Source: Brucella sp. BE17
GTDB taxonomy: Bacteria; Pseudomonadota; Alphaproteobacteria; Rhizobiales; Rhizobiaceae
Assembly: GCF_039545455.1 (NCBI RefSeq)
Contig: NZ_CP154467.1
Span: 1,116,001 to 1,180,000 of the forward strand
Reading direction: 5' to 3'
Length of the DNA: 64,000 bases
Each line of letters opens with the position of its first letter. Positions within the stretch are counted from its first letter, which is position 1. A program made the translations under genes and the position numbers. Positions 9,699-17,578 of this stretch are shown one piece after another. Below the pieces are notes generated by a model. The model saw only the letters and a program-made list of their open reading frames with translations, ran no database searches and was not told where the DNA came from.

Positions 9699-11002
9699 GC
9701 ATCGTCTCCGGCAAAGTCGATGACATGCAGGAAGGAGCCTGCGACAGACCCCACACGCAGACCCGCCTCGCCACGATCTTCGCCCAGCGCATCGCGCACC
9801 CGAAACAGCCGCTCGCCCGCACCTTCGCGCACGATGCTGGCATAATGAAACTCGTGACCTTTAAGCGGCATCTGCCATGGCGAACCGGCCAGCGGCTCCA
9901 TCACACGATAGCCAAGCTGGCGCTTGCGATTGGCAAAGCTGGTTGCAAGCGGCAAAAGCCCCAACATGGCGTGGCTTATACCCCCCGCGTCTTCCAGCGT
10001 CTCGCCCAGCACCATATAGCCGCCGCATTCGCCATAAATAGCGACATTTCGTGCGGCCGCTGCCGTCATGGCCGCACGGAAATTAGCTGCCGCAGCCAGT
10101 TGACCGGCATAAAGTTCGGGATAGCCGCCCGGCAGATAAATCGCATCGGCGTCGGTTGACGGTGCCTCATCGGCCAGTGGCGAAAAGAAGCTGATCTCGG
10201 TGCCGCGTCTCAGCCAGCCCTCGAAAAGATGCGCATAGGCAAAGGCGAAGGCATCGTCACGCGCAACAGCAATGTGACTGCCGAGCGGTGCGAGACGCGG
10301 CACATTGGCCATCGGCTCATAGCGCGTGGGCGCGGACCACAACCGCTCCAGCGCAGACCAGTCGATCTGTGTCTGCATGACGTCGGCTGCATGATCGAGA
10401 AAGCGTTCAAGATCGGGATGTTCACGCGCCTGAACGAGGCCCAGATGTCGCTCGGGCAAAGCAAGCTGCAAATCATTGGGCACTGCACCCAGAACGCTCA
10501 CACCAAGCGGCCTCAATGCATCGCGCAACATGGTTTCATGACGCGGGCTGCCGACACGATTGAGGATGACGCCGGACACCATGATATCCTTGCGAAAACG
10601 GCTGAAGCCTTGCACGAGTGCGGCGATGGAATGCGATTGTTTTGCGCAATCAATCACCAGCACCACGGCGAGATCGAGCATATGCGCAAGGTCCGCAGAC
10701 GATCCCTTGCCATCCTGCGCACCGTCGAAAAGCCCCATCATGGCCTCTGCGATCAACAGCTTCCCGCCTTCCGTCATGCGCGACGACAAGGCACTGATCA
10801 ACTCCGGACGCATTGCCCATGGATCAAGGTTGAAACAATCCGCACCGCTTGCCGCCTTGTGATAAGCGGGGTCGATATAATCGGGACCGGCCTTGGCGGG
10901 TGCAAGTGCTACGCCCTTGCGCGCCAAAGCGCGCAGTAGGCCGAGCGTCACCGTGGTCTTTCCCGAACCCGATTGCGGTGCCGCGATCATAAACCCCTTC
11001 AT
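9695..11002 (-). CDS. cobB: Hydrogenobyrinic/cobyrinic acid a,c-diamide synthase CobB
   Basis: 435-aa ATP- and glutamine-dependent amidase for the a and c side chains of the corrin. The N-terminal MIAAPQSGSGKTTVTLGLLRAL contains the P-loop, VIDCAKQSHSIAALV belongs to the MinD-like domain, and the C-terminal class I glutamine amidotransferase domain has the nucleophile in GECGGYMVLGE and the downstream GHEFHYA histidine region. The start ATG overlaps the cobA stop by four bases and the stop overlaps the cobC start by four, so cobA-cobB-cobC form one coupled unit. Confidence 0.95.
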   Translation of the reverse strand: MKGFMIAAPQSGSGKTTVTLGLLRALARKGVALAPAKAGPDYIDPAYHKAASGADCFNLDPWAMRPELISALSSRMTEGGKLLIAEAMMGLFDGAQDGKGSSADLAHMLDLAVVLVIDCAKQSHSIAALVQGFSRFRKDIMVSGVILNRVGSPRHETMLRDALRPLGVSVLGAVPNDLQLALPERHLGLVQAREHPDLERFLDHAADVMQTQIDWSALERLWSAPTRYEPMANVPRLAPLGSHIAVARDDAFAFAYAHLFEGWLRRGTEISFFSPLADEAPSTDADAIYLPGGYPELYAGQLAAAANFRAAMTAAAARNVAIYGECGGYMVLGETLEDAGGISHAMLGLLPLATSFANRKRQLGYRVMEPLAGSPWQMPLKGHEFHYASIVREGAGERLFRVRDALGEDRGEAGLRVGSVAGSFLHVIDFAGDDA

Positions 11003-11862
11003 GCGCTCTGCCCTTTCTGCCGCGTTGCCAGCGGATCGCCGACCAGTTGTTTGCCCTGTTTCGCACCAAGCCAGTCAAGACCGGCCCGCAATTTCACCAC
11101 ATCACCCACCACAACGATGGCTGGCGGCTCCATGCCCGAGGCTGCCACGTCATCTGCCGCACGCGCCAGTGTCGTTTCCAGAACCCTTTGGCTCGGCAGG
11201 CTGGCATTGGAGACAAAGGCTACCAGTTCCTCACCCGAACGCCCTGCTGCCATAAGCCGCCCCGTGATCAGCTCTATATGCTTCATCGCCATATACATGA
11301 TGATGACAGCCGATGATCTTGCGATACCTTCCCAATCAACGCCGTCCGGCACAAGCCCCGTTGCGTCATGACCTGTCAAAAAAGTCACGGACTGGTTGAT
11401 ATCGCGATGCGTTACGGGGATGCCCGCATAGGCAAGTCCGCCAATGCCTGCTGTGATGCCGGGAACAATGCGGAACGGCACATGATGCTCGACCAGTGTC
11501 AGCGCCTCCTCGGCCCCGCGCCCGAAAACGAATGGATCGCCGCCTTTGAGCCGCAACACCCTTTTGCCCTGCCGAGCCAATTCCACCAGACGCAATGAAA
11601 TATCGCGCTGTTTCGGTGACGGCTTGCCGCCGCGTTTTCCCGCATATTCAAGAATTGCCGTGGGCTTTTTTAATGACAGGCAGGTTTCATCGACCAGCGC
11701 ATCATAGACGATCACGTCCGCCTCACGCAACGCATTGACGGCATGAAGGGTGAGCAGACCCGGATCCCCGGGGCCGGCACCAACCAGCCAGACATGGCCG
11801 GGTTCCATTTTGGCCAAGGCCACTGCGTTTACGGAAAGGTTGTCCGTTTTAAATCCGCTCAT
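10999..11862 (-). CDS. cobA: Uroporphyrinogen-III C-methyltransferase CobA (SUMT)
   Basis: 287-aa SAM-dependent enzyme that methylates uroporphyrinogen III at C-2 and C-7 to give precorrin-2, the committed step toward siroheme and B12. Motifs are VGAGPGDPGLLTLHAV, YDALVDETCL, LKGGDPFVFGRGAEEA, PGITAGIGGLAYAGIPVTHR and YMAMKH. The ATG at 11862 gives the usual length; the frame stays open for 54 codons upstream across the divergent cbiD start, and that part is not coding. It heads the minus-strand cobABCD run and diverges from cbiD across only 59 bp, so the two promoters probably overlap. Confidence 0.94.
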   Translation of the reverse strand: MSGFKTDNLSVNAVALAKMEPGHVWLVGAGPGDPGLLTLHAVNALREADVIVYDALVDETCLSLKKPTAILEYAGKRGGKPSPKQRDISLRLVELARQGKRVLRLKGGDPFVFGRGAEEALTLVEHHVPFRIVPGITAGIGGLAYAGIPVTHRDINQSVTFLTGHDATGLVPDGVDWEGIARSSAVIIMYMAMKHIELITGRLMAAGRSGEELVAFVSNASLPSQRVLETTLARAADDVAASGMEPPAIVVVGDVVKLRAGLDWLGAKQGKQLVGDPLATRQKGQSA

Positions 11863-11921
11863 TTGGTCAAACCATTTATTTAATCTGGCGGCACAGCTAT
11901 CAGATACATTATAAGGCGTCC

Positions 11922-13028
11922 ATGAATGACGAAAGCGACACAACCGATAAAAGCCATGAGAAGCCAGAATTGCGCCGTGGCTGGACCACGGGTGCCTGCG
12001 CGAGCGCCGCAACCAAGGCTGCATTGACGGCGCTTATCACTGGTGAGTTTCCCGATCCGGTTGGAATCATCTTGCCCAAGGGCGATGTGCCTTATTTCCA
12101 GCTTGCCTATGAGGGCTTGGGCGAAGGCTATGCCATGGCGGGTATCGTCAAGGATGGCGGCGACGATCCAGACGTCACGCATGGTGCCACCATCATCTCC
12201 ACCGTGTTTCCGGCACCGCCGGGAACCGGTATTGTCTTTCAGGCTGGCGAAGGAGTCGGCACTGTCACCCGTGCGGGCCTCACCATTCCGCCGGGAGAGC
12301 CCGCGATCAATCCGGTGCCGCGCCGCTTGATGCGCGAAATCTGCGAGGAAATCTGCGCAAAATATGGTTTGCCCGCTGATCTCGTCATCACCATTTCTGT
12401 CCCGGGCGGCGAAGAAATCGCTGAAAAGACATGGAACCCACGGCTTGGCATCATGGGCGGCATTTCTATTCTCGGCACCACCGGCGTGGTGCATCCATTC
12501 TCGTGCTCGGCATGGATACATTCCATTCATCGCGGGATTGATGTAGCGCGCGCGGAAGCCCAGAAACATGTGCTGGGCGCGACCGGCTCGACTTCGGAGG
12601 ATGCCGCACAAGCAATCTATAATCTGCCGGATTATGCCATTCTTGATATGGGGGATTTTGCGGGCGGCGTGCTCAAATATCTGCGCCACCATCCCATCGA
12701 CAGGCTGACGATTGCAGGCGGTTTTGCAAAGCTCACAAAACTTGCGCAGGGCGCACTCGATCTGCATTCATCGCGCTCTCAGGTCGATAAGAATTTTCTT
12801 TGGGAGATCGCAAAAAAGGCGGGCGCTACAGACACTCTGAAAGAGCCGATTCTATCTGCCAATACGGCACTTGAAGTGCTTGAATTAACACAATCTTTAA
12901 ACCTTGACCTTGCCACACCAATCGCCTTGAAAGCCAAAAATGTGGCGCTTGTAACCCTGCGCGGTGCGCCGGTCGAGGTTGAAATCATCATCACCGACCG
13001 CAAGGGGACGATCCTTGCCCGTGTCTGA
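11922..13028 (+). CDS. cbiD: Cobalt-precorrin-5B C1-methyltransferase CbiD
   Basis: 368-aa enzyme of the CbiD family, which methylates C-1 of the corrin ring. It begins with an acidic, non-conserved leader, then LRRGWTTGACASAATKAALTAL, the family signature; PPGEPAINPVPRRLM and SVPGGEEIAEKTWNPRLGIMGGISILGTTG are further CbiD blocks. In the textbook aerobic route this step, with deacylation, is done by CobF, which I do not find in this window; CbiD is the anaerobic-route counterpart. Its use here beside CobG makes the pathway mixed. It is followed directly by cobK, whose GTG start overlaps its stop. Confidence 0.93.
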   Translation: MNDESDTTDKSHEKPELRRGWTTGACASAATKAALTALITGEFPDPVGIILPKGDVPYFQLAYEGLGEGYAMAGIVKDGGDDPDVTHGATIISTVFPAPPGTGIVFQAGEGVGTVTRAGLTIPPGEPAINPVPRRLMREICEEICAKYGLPADLVITISVPGGEEIAEKTWNPRLGIMGGISILGTTGVVHPFSCSAWIHSIHRGIDVARAEAQKHVLGATGSTSEDAAQAIYNLPDYAILDMGDFAGGVLKYLRHHPIDRLTIAGGFAKLTKLAQGALDLHSSRSQVDKNFLWEIAKKAGATDTLKEPILSANTALEVLELTQSLNLDLATPIALKAKNVALVTLRGAPVEVEIIITDRKGTILARV

Positions 13029-13761
13029 ACCCAGAATCCTTATTCTGGGAGGCACAGCTGAAGCGTCAAGCCTTGCCGATGCCTTATCCCGCCTGCCTGT
13101 CACAAGCATCAGTTCGCTTGCAGGACGCACGGCAAACCCTGATCTTCCCTCGGGAAAAGTGCGAATCGGTGGCTTTGGCGGGATAGATGGGTTGATTGCC
13201 TATCTTGATCGCAAAAATATAGATCTCGTGATCGATGCCACCCACCCCTATGCACTCACCATTTCGCAAAACGCTATTGCAGCGGCCAAGGCCGCTGGCA
13301 TTGCGCATCTTCGTCTTGAGCGCCCGCAATGGTTGCGCAAGCCAGGTGACAACTGGATCAACGTGCCAGACGAAACAGATGCCGCTTTGCGCATTCCATT
13401 AGGGGAGCGGGTTTTGCTTGCCTTGGGGCGACAGCATATCGCGCCATTCGCAAAACGGAATGATGTGCATTTCATCATGCGCATGATCGATCCGCCGGAG
13501 GTATCGCTACCAGCGAACCGCGAAATCATTCTGGCAAAACCCGGCGATTTTGACACGGAAAAGCACTTTCTCATAGACAAGCGCATCGGGCTGATTATCT
13601 GCCGCAATTCCGGCGGCGCTCTATCGTATCAAAAAATCAGAGCCGCGCGCGATCTTGCACTACGGGTCATCATGATCGCCCGCCCTCTCTATCAAGGGGC
13701 GGAGATGGTGAGCAGCGTGGATGAAGCGGTGCTATTTATAAAATCACACTTCATGCTTTGA
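13021..13761 (+). CDS. cobK: Precorrin-6A reductase CobK
   Basis: 246-aa NADPH-dependent reductase of precorrin-6A. Landmarks are the N-terminal ILILGGTAEASSLADAL, LVIDATHPYALTISQNA and the C-terminal CRNSGGALSYQKIRAARDL. The GTG at 13021 is chosen because it overlaps the cbiD stop by eight bases, is preceded by AAGGGGA, and gives normal length; an upstream in-frame ATG lies inside cbiD. The 3' end overlaps the convergent cobM by 18 bp. In many clusters cobL follows cobK, but here it does not. Confidence 0.92.
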   Translation: MSEPRILILGGTAEASSLADALSRLPVTSISSLAGRTANPDLPSGKVRIGGFGGIDGLIAYLDRKNIDLVIDATHPYALTISQNAIAAAKAAGIAHLRLERPQWLRKPGDNWINVPDETDAALRIPLGERVLLALGRQHIAPFAKRNDVHFIMRMIDPPEVSLPANREIILAKPGDFDTEKHFLIDKRIGLIICRNSGGALSYQKIRAARDLALRVIMIARPLYQGAEMVSSVDEAVLFIKSHFML

Positions 13762-14508
13762 ACGAGCCACATGGCTGTGGCTTTCATCATAGAGTGCGGA
13801 ATTGCGAAAACCTGCTGGGTCAAGGCCGCGGCCAACGAAGATCATTGCCGTTCGCGTGAGATTGGCGGCTTCTATCTTCATTGCAATATCGCTAAGCGTT
13901 CCGCGCAAGATTGCCTCATCCGGCCAGCCGACACGATAGGCCACCACCACCGGACAATCCGCGCCATAAAGCGGCGTCAGATCGCGTTCGATCTTTGCCA
14001 GATTTCGAATGGAAAGGTGGATCACCAGCGTCGCCCGCGATTGGCCGAGCGTTGCGAGGTCTTCCCCTTGCGGCATGGCGGATGAGCGCATGGATGTGCG
14101 CGTCAGGATGATGGTCTGGTTGACTTCAGGGATCGTCAATTCCTGTTTCATCGCGGCAGCAGCAGCGGCAAAGGCCGGAACACCCGGCGTCACATCATAC
14201 GCGATGCCGAGCGCATCAAGCCTGCGCATCTGCTCAGCAACCGCGCCATAGATCGATGGATCGCCGGAATGTACCCGCGCCACATCGTGGCCCTCATCAT
14301 GGGCGCGCTTCATCTCGGTCATGATGTCATCGAGCGTCAGTGCGGAACTATCGATCACACGCGCGTGCCTGGGCGCAGAGGCGACCAGGTCTTTGGGCAC
14401 CAGCGATCCGGCATAAATGCAAACGGCACATTTTTCAATCAGCCGTAGCCCGCGCACGGTGATGAGATCCGCCGCCCCCGGCCCCGCGCCGATAAAATGA
14501 ACCGTCAT
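13744..14508 (-). CDS. cobM: Precorrin-4 C11-methyltransferase CobM
   Basis: 254-aa SAM-dependent tetrapyrrole methylase acting at C-11 of precorrin-4. Motifs are VHFIGAGPGAADLITVRGLRLI, CVCIYAGSLVPK-like (CAVCIYAGSLVP), RVHSGDPSIYGAVAEQ, TPGVPAFAAAAAAM, and the conserved PEVNQTIILTRTSMRS. It starts in an ATGA overlap with the end of the tetR gene upstream, which is unusual: expression of a core corrin enzyme appears coupled to a regulator of an exporter. It converges on cobK. Confidence 0.95.
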   Translation of the reverse strand: MTVHFIGAGPGAADLITVRGLRLIEKCAVCIYAGSLVPKDLVASAPRHARVIDSSALTLDDIMTEMKRAHDEGHDVARVHSGDPSIYGAVAEQMRRLDALGIAYDVTPGVPAFAAAAAAMKQELTIPEVNQTIILTRTSMRSSAMPQGEDLATLGQSRATLVIHLSIRNLAKIERDLTPLYGADCPVVVAYRVGWPDEAILRGTLSDIAMKIEAANLTRTAMIFVGRGLDPAGFRNSALYDESHSHVARSKHEV

Positions 14509-15086
14509 TCCGCATTTCCTTCTTCGCCTGCGATCAGGCTTTCAATATCGTCAAAAATCGCTTGCCACTCGTCCTGCGTCAGTTCAAAAAAATTGAAACT
14601 GCGCAGCAGGAAAGCCCCTTCATTGGCAATGAAGGCGAGCCGGGCTTTTCGCCCCTCCGCTGTTGATACGTCAAGCCCCTCCCATTGCTTGCGATACCAG
14701 CGCTGCGTGTCCTTCATATAGTCAGAATTGGGAATGAGGCTCGACATCATCGCAGCAAAACGCGCGTCATCATCAGCGTCGCTGTTGCGTGAAACGCGTA
14801 TATGCGCGGCAATATGGGCGATGGCCCCGCTGCTTCCGTTCTGCTCCCGCGCGACTTGCCGGTCAAAATCATCGCCCCAGCGTGCAATCATCGCCTTGAG
14901 CAGACCATCCTTGTTGCCAAAACAATACTGAACTCCGCCCTTGGTCACCCCTGCCGCAATAGCCACGGCATCCATGGTGAGAGCAACGATACCGCCCTCT
15001 GAGACGATTTTTTCAGCCATGTCGAGCACGTGATCGCGGTCGATGCTGCGCGGTCGGCCTGTTTTTAGTGATTTACTACTTTCCAT
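14505..15086 (-). CDS. TetR-family transcriptional regulator
   Basis: 193 aa. The N-terminal helix-turn-helix lies at about residues 14-60 (DHVLDMAEKIVSEGGIVALTMDAVAIAAGVTKGGVQYCFGNKDGLL is the region; short landmarks are GVTKGGVQYCF and NKDGLLKAMI). The C-terminal ligand domain resembles those of repressors of drug exporters. It diverges from the MFS exporter across about 70 bp holding a perfect inverted repeat, the usual arrangement for a ligand-responsive repressor controlling itself and its exporter. Its stop overlaps the cobM start, so cobM is on the same message. Confidence 0.88.
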   Translation of the reverse strand: MESSKSLKTGRPRSIDRDHVLDMAEKIVSEGGIVALTMDAVAIAAGVTKGGVQYCFGNKDGLLKAMIARWGDDFDRQVAREQNGSSGAIAHIAAHIRVSRNSDADDDARFAAMMSSLIPNSDYMKDTQRWYRKQWEGLDVSTAEGRKARLAFIANEGAFLLRSFNFFELTQDEWQAIFDDIESLIAGEEGNAE

Positions 15087-15126
15087 ACGGATGGATTTAT
15101 ATTAAGAGAGCCACCCTGACAAGTTT

Positions 15127-15142
15127 GAATACGACCGTATTG
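15127..15142. promoter_or_regulatory. Candidate TetR operator between tetR and the MFS gene
   Basis: Perfect inverted repeat AATACG-AC-CGTATT centred in the short divergent intergenic region, a few bases before the ribosome site of the exporter gene. Position and symmetry fit a TetR-family dimer site; that the neighbouring TetR binds it is inference. Confidence 0.5.
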
Positions 15143-15156
15143 AAAAGGTGAATTCC

Positions 15157-16647
15157 ATGTTGCCGAAAAACCGCTGGCTGGTTCTGACCATTGTTTCCAG
15201 CGCGCTGTTTCTCATCGTCGTCGATATGACGGTGCTTTATACAGTATTGCCGCGGCTCACTCATGATCTTCAGGCAAACGCTTCGGAAAAGCTCTGGATT
15301 ATGAATATCTATCCGCTGATCGTGGCAGGCCTTTTGCCGGGACTTGGCACGCTTGGTGACAAGTTTGGACACAAGCGCATTTTCATGGGCGGGCTTGTGG
15401 TTTTCGGCATTGCCTCCCTCTGTGCAGCCTATTCCCCCACCCCGGAAGTGCTGATTGCCGCACGTGCACTTTTAGCCGTAGGTGCGGCCATGATGATGCC
15501 GGCAACGCTATCAATTATCCGCCTGACATTCACCGATGAGAAGGAACGCTCGCTTGCCATCGGCATATGGGCATCGATTGCCTCGGGTGGTGCAGCCATC
15601 GGTCCCGTTGCGGGCGGTGTTCTGCTTGAATATTTCTGGTGGGGATCCGTGTTTCTCATCAATGTGCCGGTGGTGCTGGTGGCACTTCTGCTGTCATACG
15701 GCAATCTTGAAAATCGTGCTTTGGCATCGTCGCGTAAATGGGATCTGGTCGGCTCGGTCCAGATTATGATCGGCCTGATCGCACTGACCTACGCTGTCAA
15801 GGAGCTTGCAAAGCGCGATGCATCCATGCCGATCTTTGCCGCAGCACTTGTAATCGGGCTTGTAGCATCCTTCCTGTTCGTACGCCGCCAGAACAAAAGC
15901 GCTGAACCGCTGATCGATTTTTCTCTGTTCCGCGCGCCCTTGTTTTCCATGGGTGTTCTCGCAGCCTTGATCGCCTCGGCATCGATGACCGGTATGGAAC
16001 TCGTCTTCAGCCAGCGGATGCAACTGATTGAAGGTTTTACTCCACTTCATGCCGGTCTGGTTATCCTGCCTATTCCGATTGCAGCCTTCATAGCCGGACC
16101 GCTTGCTGGCCTTTATCTGCCGCGCATCGGCACGAAACGGCTATTATCGGGTTCGCTCATCATCACGGCGGTCGGTATCACGCTCTATATTCTAACGTAC
16201 CGCTATTCCGGCCTCTATTATCTAGCGGGACTGGCCATCATGGGCTTTGGTTTGGGCGCATCCATGACCGGTGCCTCATCCGCAATCATGACCAATGCAC
16301 CAGCGGAAAAATCCGGTATGGCGGCATCTGTCGAGGAAGTCTCCTATGAACTCGGCAATGCACTTGGCGTTACCATCTTCGGGAGCATTTTGTCAGTTTT
16401 CTATACGGCTCACATGTCGCTACCAGCCCATGTTCCAGCATCGGCTCGTGACAGTCTCGACGAGGCCTTGCTTGCGGCGCAAAACCTGTCATCGCAAGAT
16501 GCGACAAATCTGATTGCCATGGCATCGCAGGCTTTTGAAGGTGCCTATGTTATCGTGGTGATCAGTACTGCCGCAATATTGCTTGCCGCAGTCCTTTTCA
16601 TCCATAGCATTCAGAAACGGCAAACACGCAAAGAAAGATTGGTTTAA
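15157..16647 (+). CDS. MFS drug exporter, DHA2 (SmvA/EmrB-QacA-like) family
   Basis: 496 aa with about 14 membrane helices, as in the DHA2 proton-antiporter family. Landmarks are VVDMTVLYTVLP in helix 1 (DHA2 motif D1), LGDKFGHKRIFMGG (MFS motif A), ARALLAVGAAMMMPATLSI (motif C-like region) and GIWASIASGGAAIGPVAGGVLLE. The ATG at 15157 follows AAAAGGTG at a good distance; a GTG three codons upstream is also in frame. The exporter probably removes toxic organic cations or biocides and is likely repressed by the divergent TetR. It splits the cob genes cobM and cobE. Confidence 0.9.
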   Translation: MLPKNRWLVLTIVSSALFLIVVDMTVLYTVLPRLTHDLQANASEKLWIMNIYPLIVAGLLPGLGTLGDKFGHKRIFMGGLVVFGIASLCAAYSPTPEVLIAARALLAVGAAMMMPATLSIIRLTFTDEKERSLAIGIWASIASGGAAIGPVAGGVLLEYFWWGSVFLINVPVVLVALLLSYGNLENRALASSRKWDLVGSVQIMIGLIALTYAVKELAKRDASMPIFAAALVIGLVASFLFVRRQNKSAEPLIDFSLFRAPLFSMGVLAALIASASMTGMELVFSQRMQLIEGFTPLHAGLVILPIPIAAFIAGPLAGLYLPRIGTKRLLSGSLIITAVGITLYILTYRYSGLYYLAGLAIMGFGLGASMTGASSAIMTNAPAEKSGMAASVEEVSYELGNALGVTIFGSILSVFYTAHMSLPAHVPASARDSLDEALLAAQNLSSQDATNLIAMASQAFEGAYVIVVISTAAILLAAVLFIHSIQKRQTRKERLV

Positions 16648-17042
16648 AAATTCTCGCCCTTGTGCACCGCCAATGCAGCGGTCACATGCGCATGGGTGGT
16701 TTTTTCAACGCGAAGAATGGAATCGGGACCGGCTCCTGCAAGGGCTGCGGCTTCCGCCACACTATGACAACCGACCATTTTGAAAACCGCCTCGGAGGAA
16801 TGGCTGATCCGGGGCGTTTCCATCTCCAGACGCGCCGCATCGAAAAACAAAAGCCTGCATCGATAATGGGTCGCGAGCTTTTCCCAGAGAGGATCGCCAC
16901 GCTTGCGGCCAAGCGTGGCAATAGCATCCGGTCTACGGATATCAGCAGATGATAGCACGTGATCGGCAACCACGATCAGTTCCAAAAGCGTCGTGCTGGA
17001 GGAACTCCCCATGCCGAGAACACAACAAAACGTCTCACGCAC
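16644..17042 (-). CDS. cobE: Cobalamin biosynthesis protein CobE (CbiG C-terminal domain)
   Basis: 132 aa from a GTG at 17042 that overlaps the stop of the TerB-like gene by eight bases; the frame is open further upstream but that part is antisense to nothing conserved. The sequence CVLGMGSSSSTTLLEL, IATLGRKRGDPLWEKLA and the closing HSVAEAAALAGAG and KTTHAHVTAALAV match the CobE/CbiG-C family, which aids B12 synthesis by an unsettled role. A second, diverged CobE-like segment lies inside the CbiG-CobJ fusion. The gene converges on the MFS exporter, with a four-base overlap of the stops. Confidence 0.85.
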   Translation of the reverse strand: MRETFCCVLGMGSSSSTTLLELIVVADHVLSSADIRRPDAIATLGRKRGDPLWEKLATHYRCRLLFFDAARLEMETPRISHSSEAVFKMVGCHSVAEAAALAGAGPDSILRVEKTTHAHVTAALAVHKGENF

Positions 17043-17481
17043 TGGGGATAGACTTACGGGCCTCTTGCAACTCTTCTGGCGTAATACCGAGCAGTTGCGC
17101 CACACGCTGTATCATCGAGGTCTCCGCTTCATGCAGGCGCTTGTCGGCGCATGCGACCTGCATCAGGTCACGCAACAGCGAAACACGACGCTCTGGCGCC
17201 ATTACGGCCAGCATATTTGCGGCCTGCTTGGTCGTCGTTTCATAGGCAAAATCCTTGAGATATTCTGCGACTTCCGGGATTTCCTCCGGTGGAATACCGA
17301 AATTCTTAAAAGCGATTTCCTTGAAAACCACCATCTCTGCCGGGTGCTGATGTCCATCGGCAAAGATCACGTGCAGCAGAAGCAACAGTTCCGATGCAAG
17401 GGCGGGATCGTCGGCCACACGCTGTACAGCGCTTTTCTTGCTCAAAAAACTTGTGATGCGGTCAAAGATATTCTCGCTCAT
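17035..17481 (-). CDS. TerB-like domain protein
   Basis: 148 aa from the ATG at 17481 (an in-frame ATG nine codons upstream is possible). It is a helical protein of the TerB/DjlA-N family: ASELLLLLHVIFADGHQHPAE at about 35-55 and LRDLMQVACADKRLHEAETSMIQRVA at about 105-130 carry the paired acidic positions (AD-G-H and AD-R-H-E) typical of these metal-binding helical bundles. The role is unknown; TerB relatives are linked to tellurite resistance and membrane stress. It is translated just ahead of cobE with overlapping codons, so the two are co-expressed. Confidence 0.8.
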   Translation of the reverse strand: MSENIFDRITSFLSKKSAVQRVADDPALASELLLLLHVIFADGHQHPAEMVVFKEIAFKNFGIPPEEIPEVAEYLKDFAYETTTKQAANMLAVMAPERRVSLLRDLMQVACADKRLHEAETSMIQRVAQLLGITPEELQEARKSIPSA

Positions 17482-17578
17482 GTGCGGCCCTTTGCGTTGA
17501 TAATGCATATTGCATCAATAATGCTGGCGGAAACGGAAAACAACGTTATGTTGCGCCAACTGTTTCCGGACGCTTCCC

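Noticed and set aside
11880..12767. 295-codon minus-strand frame opposite cbiD
   Set aside because: cbiD is conserved over its full length; the minus frame is a composition artefact.
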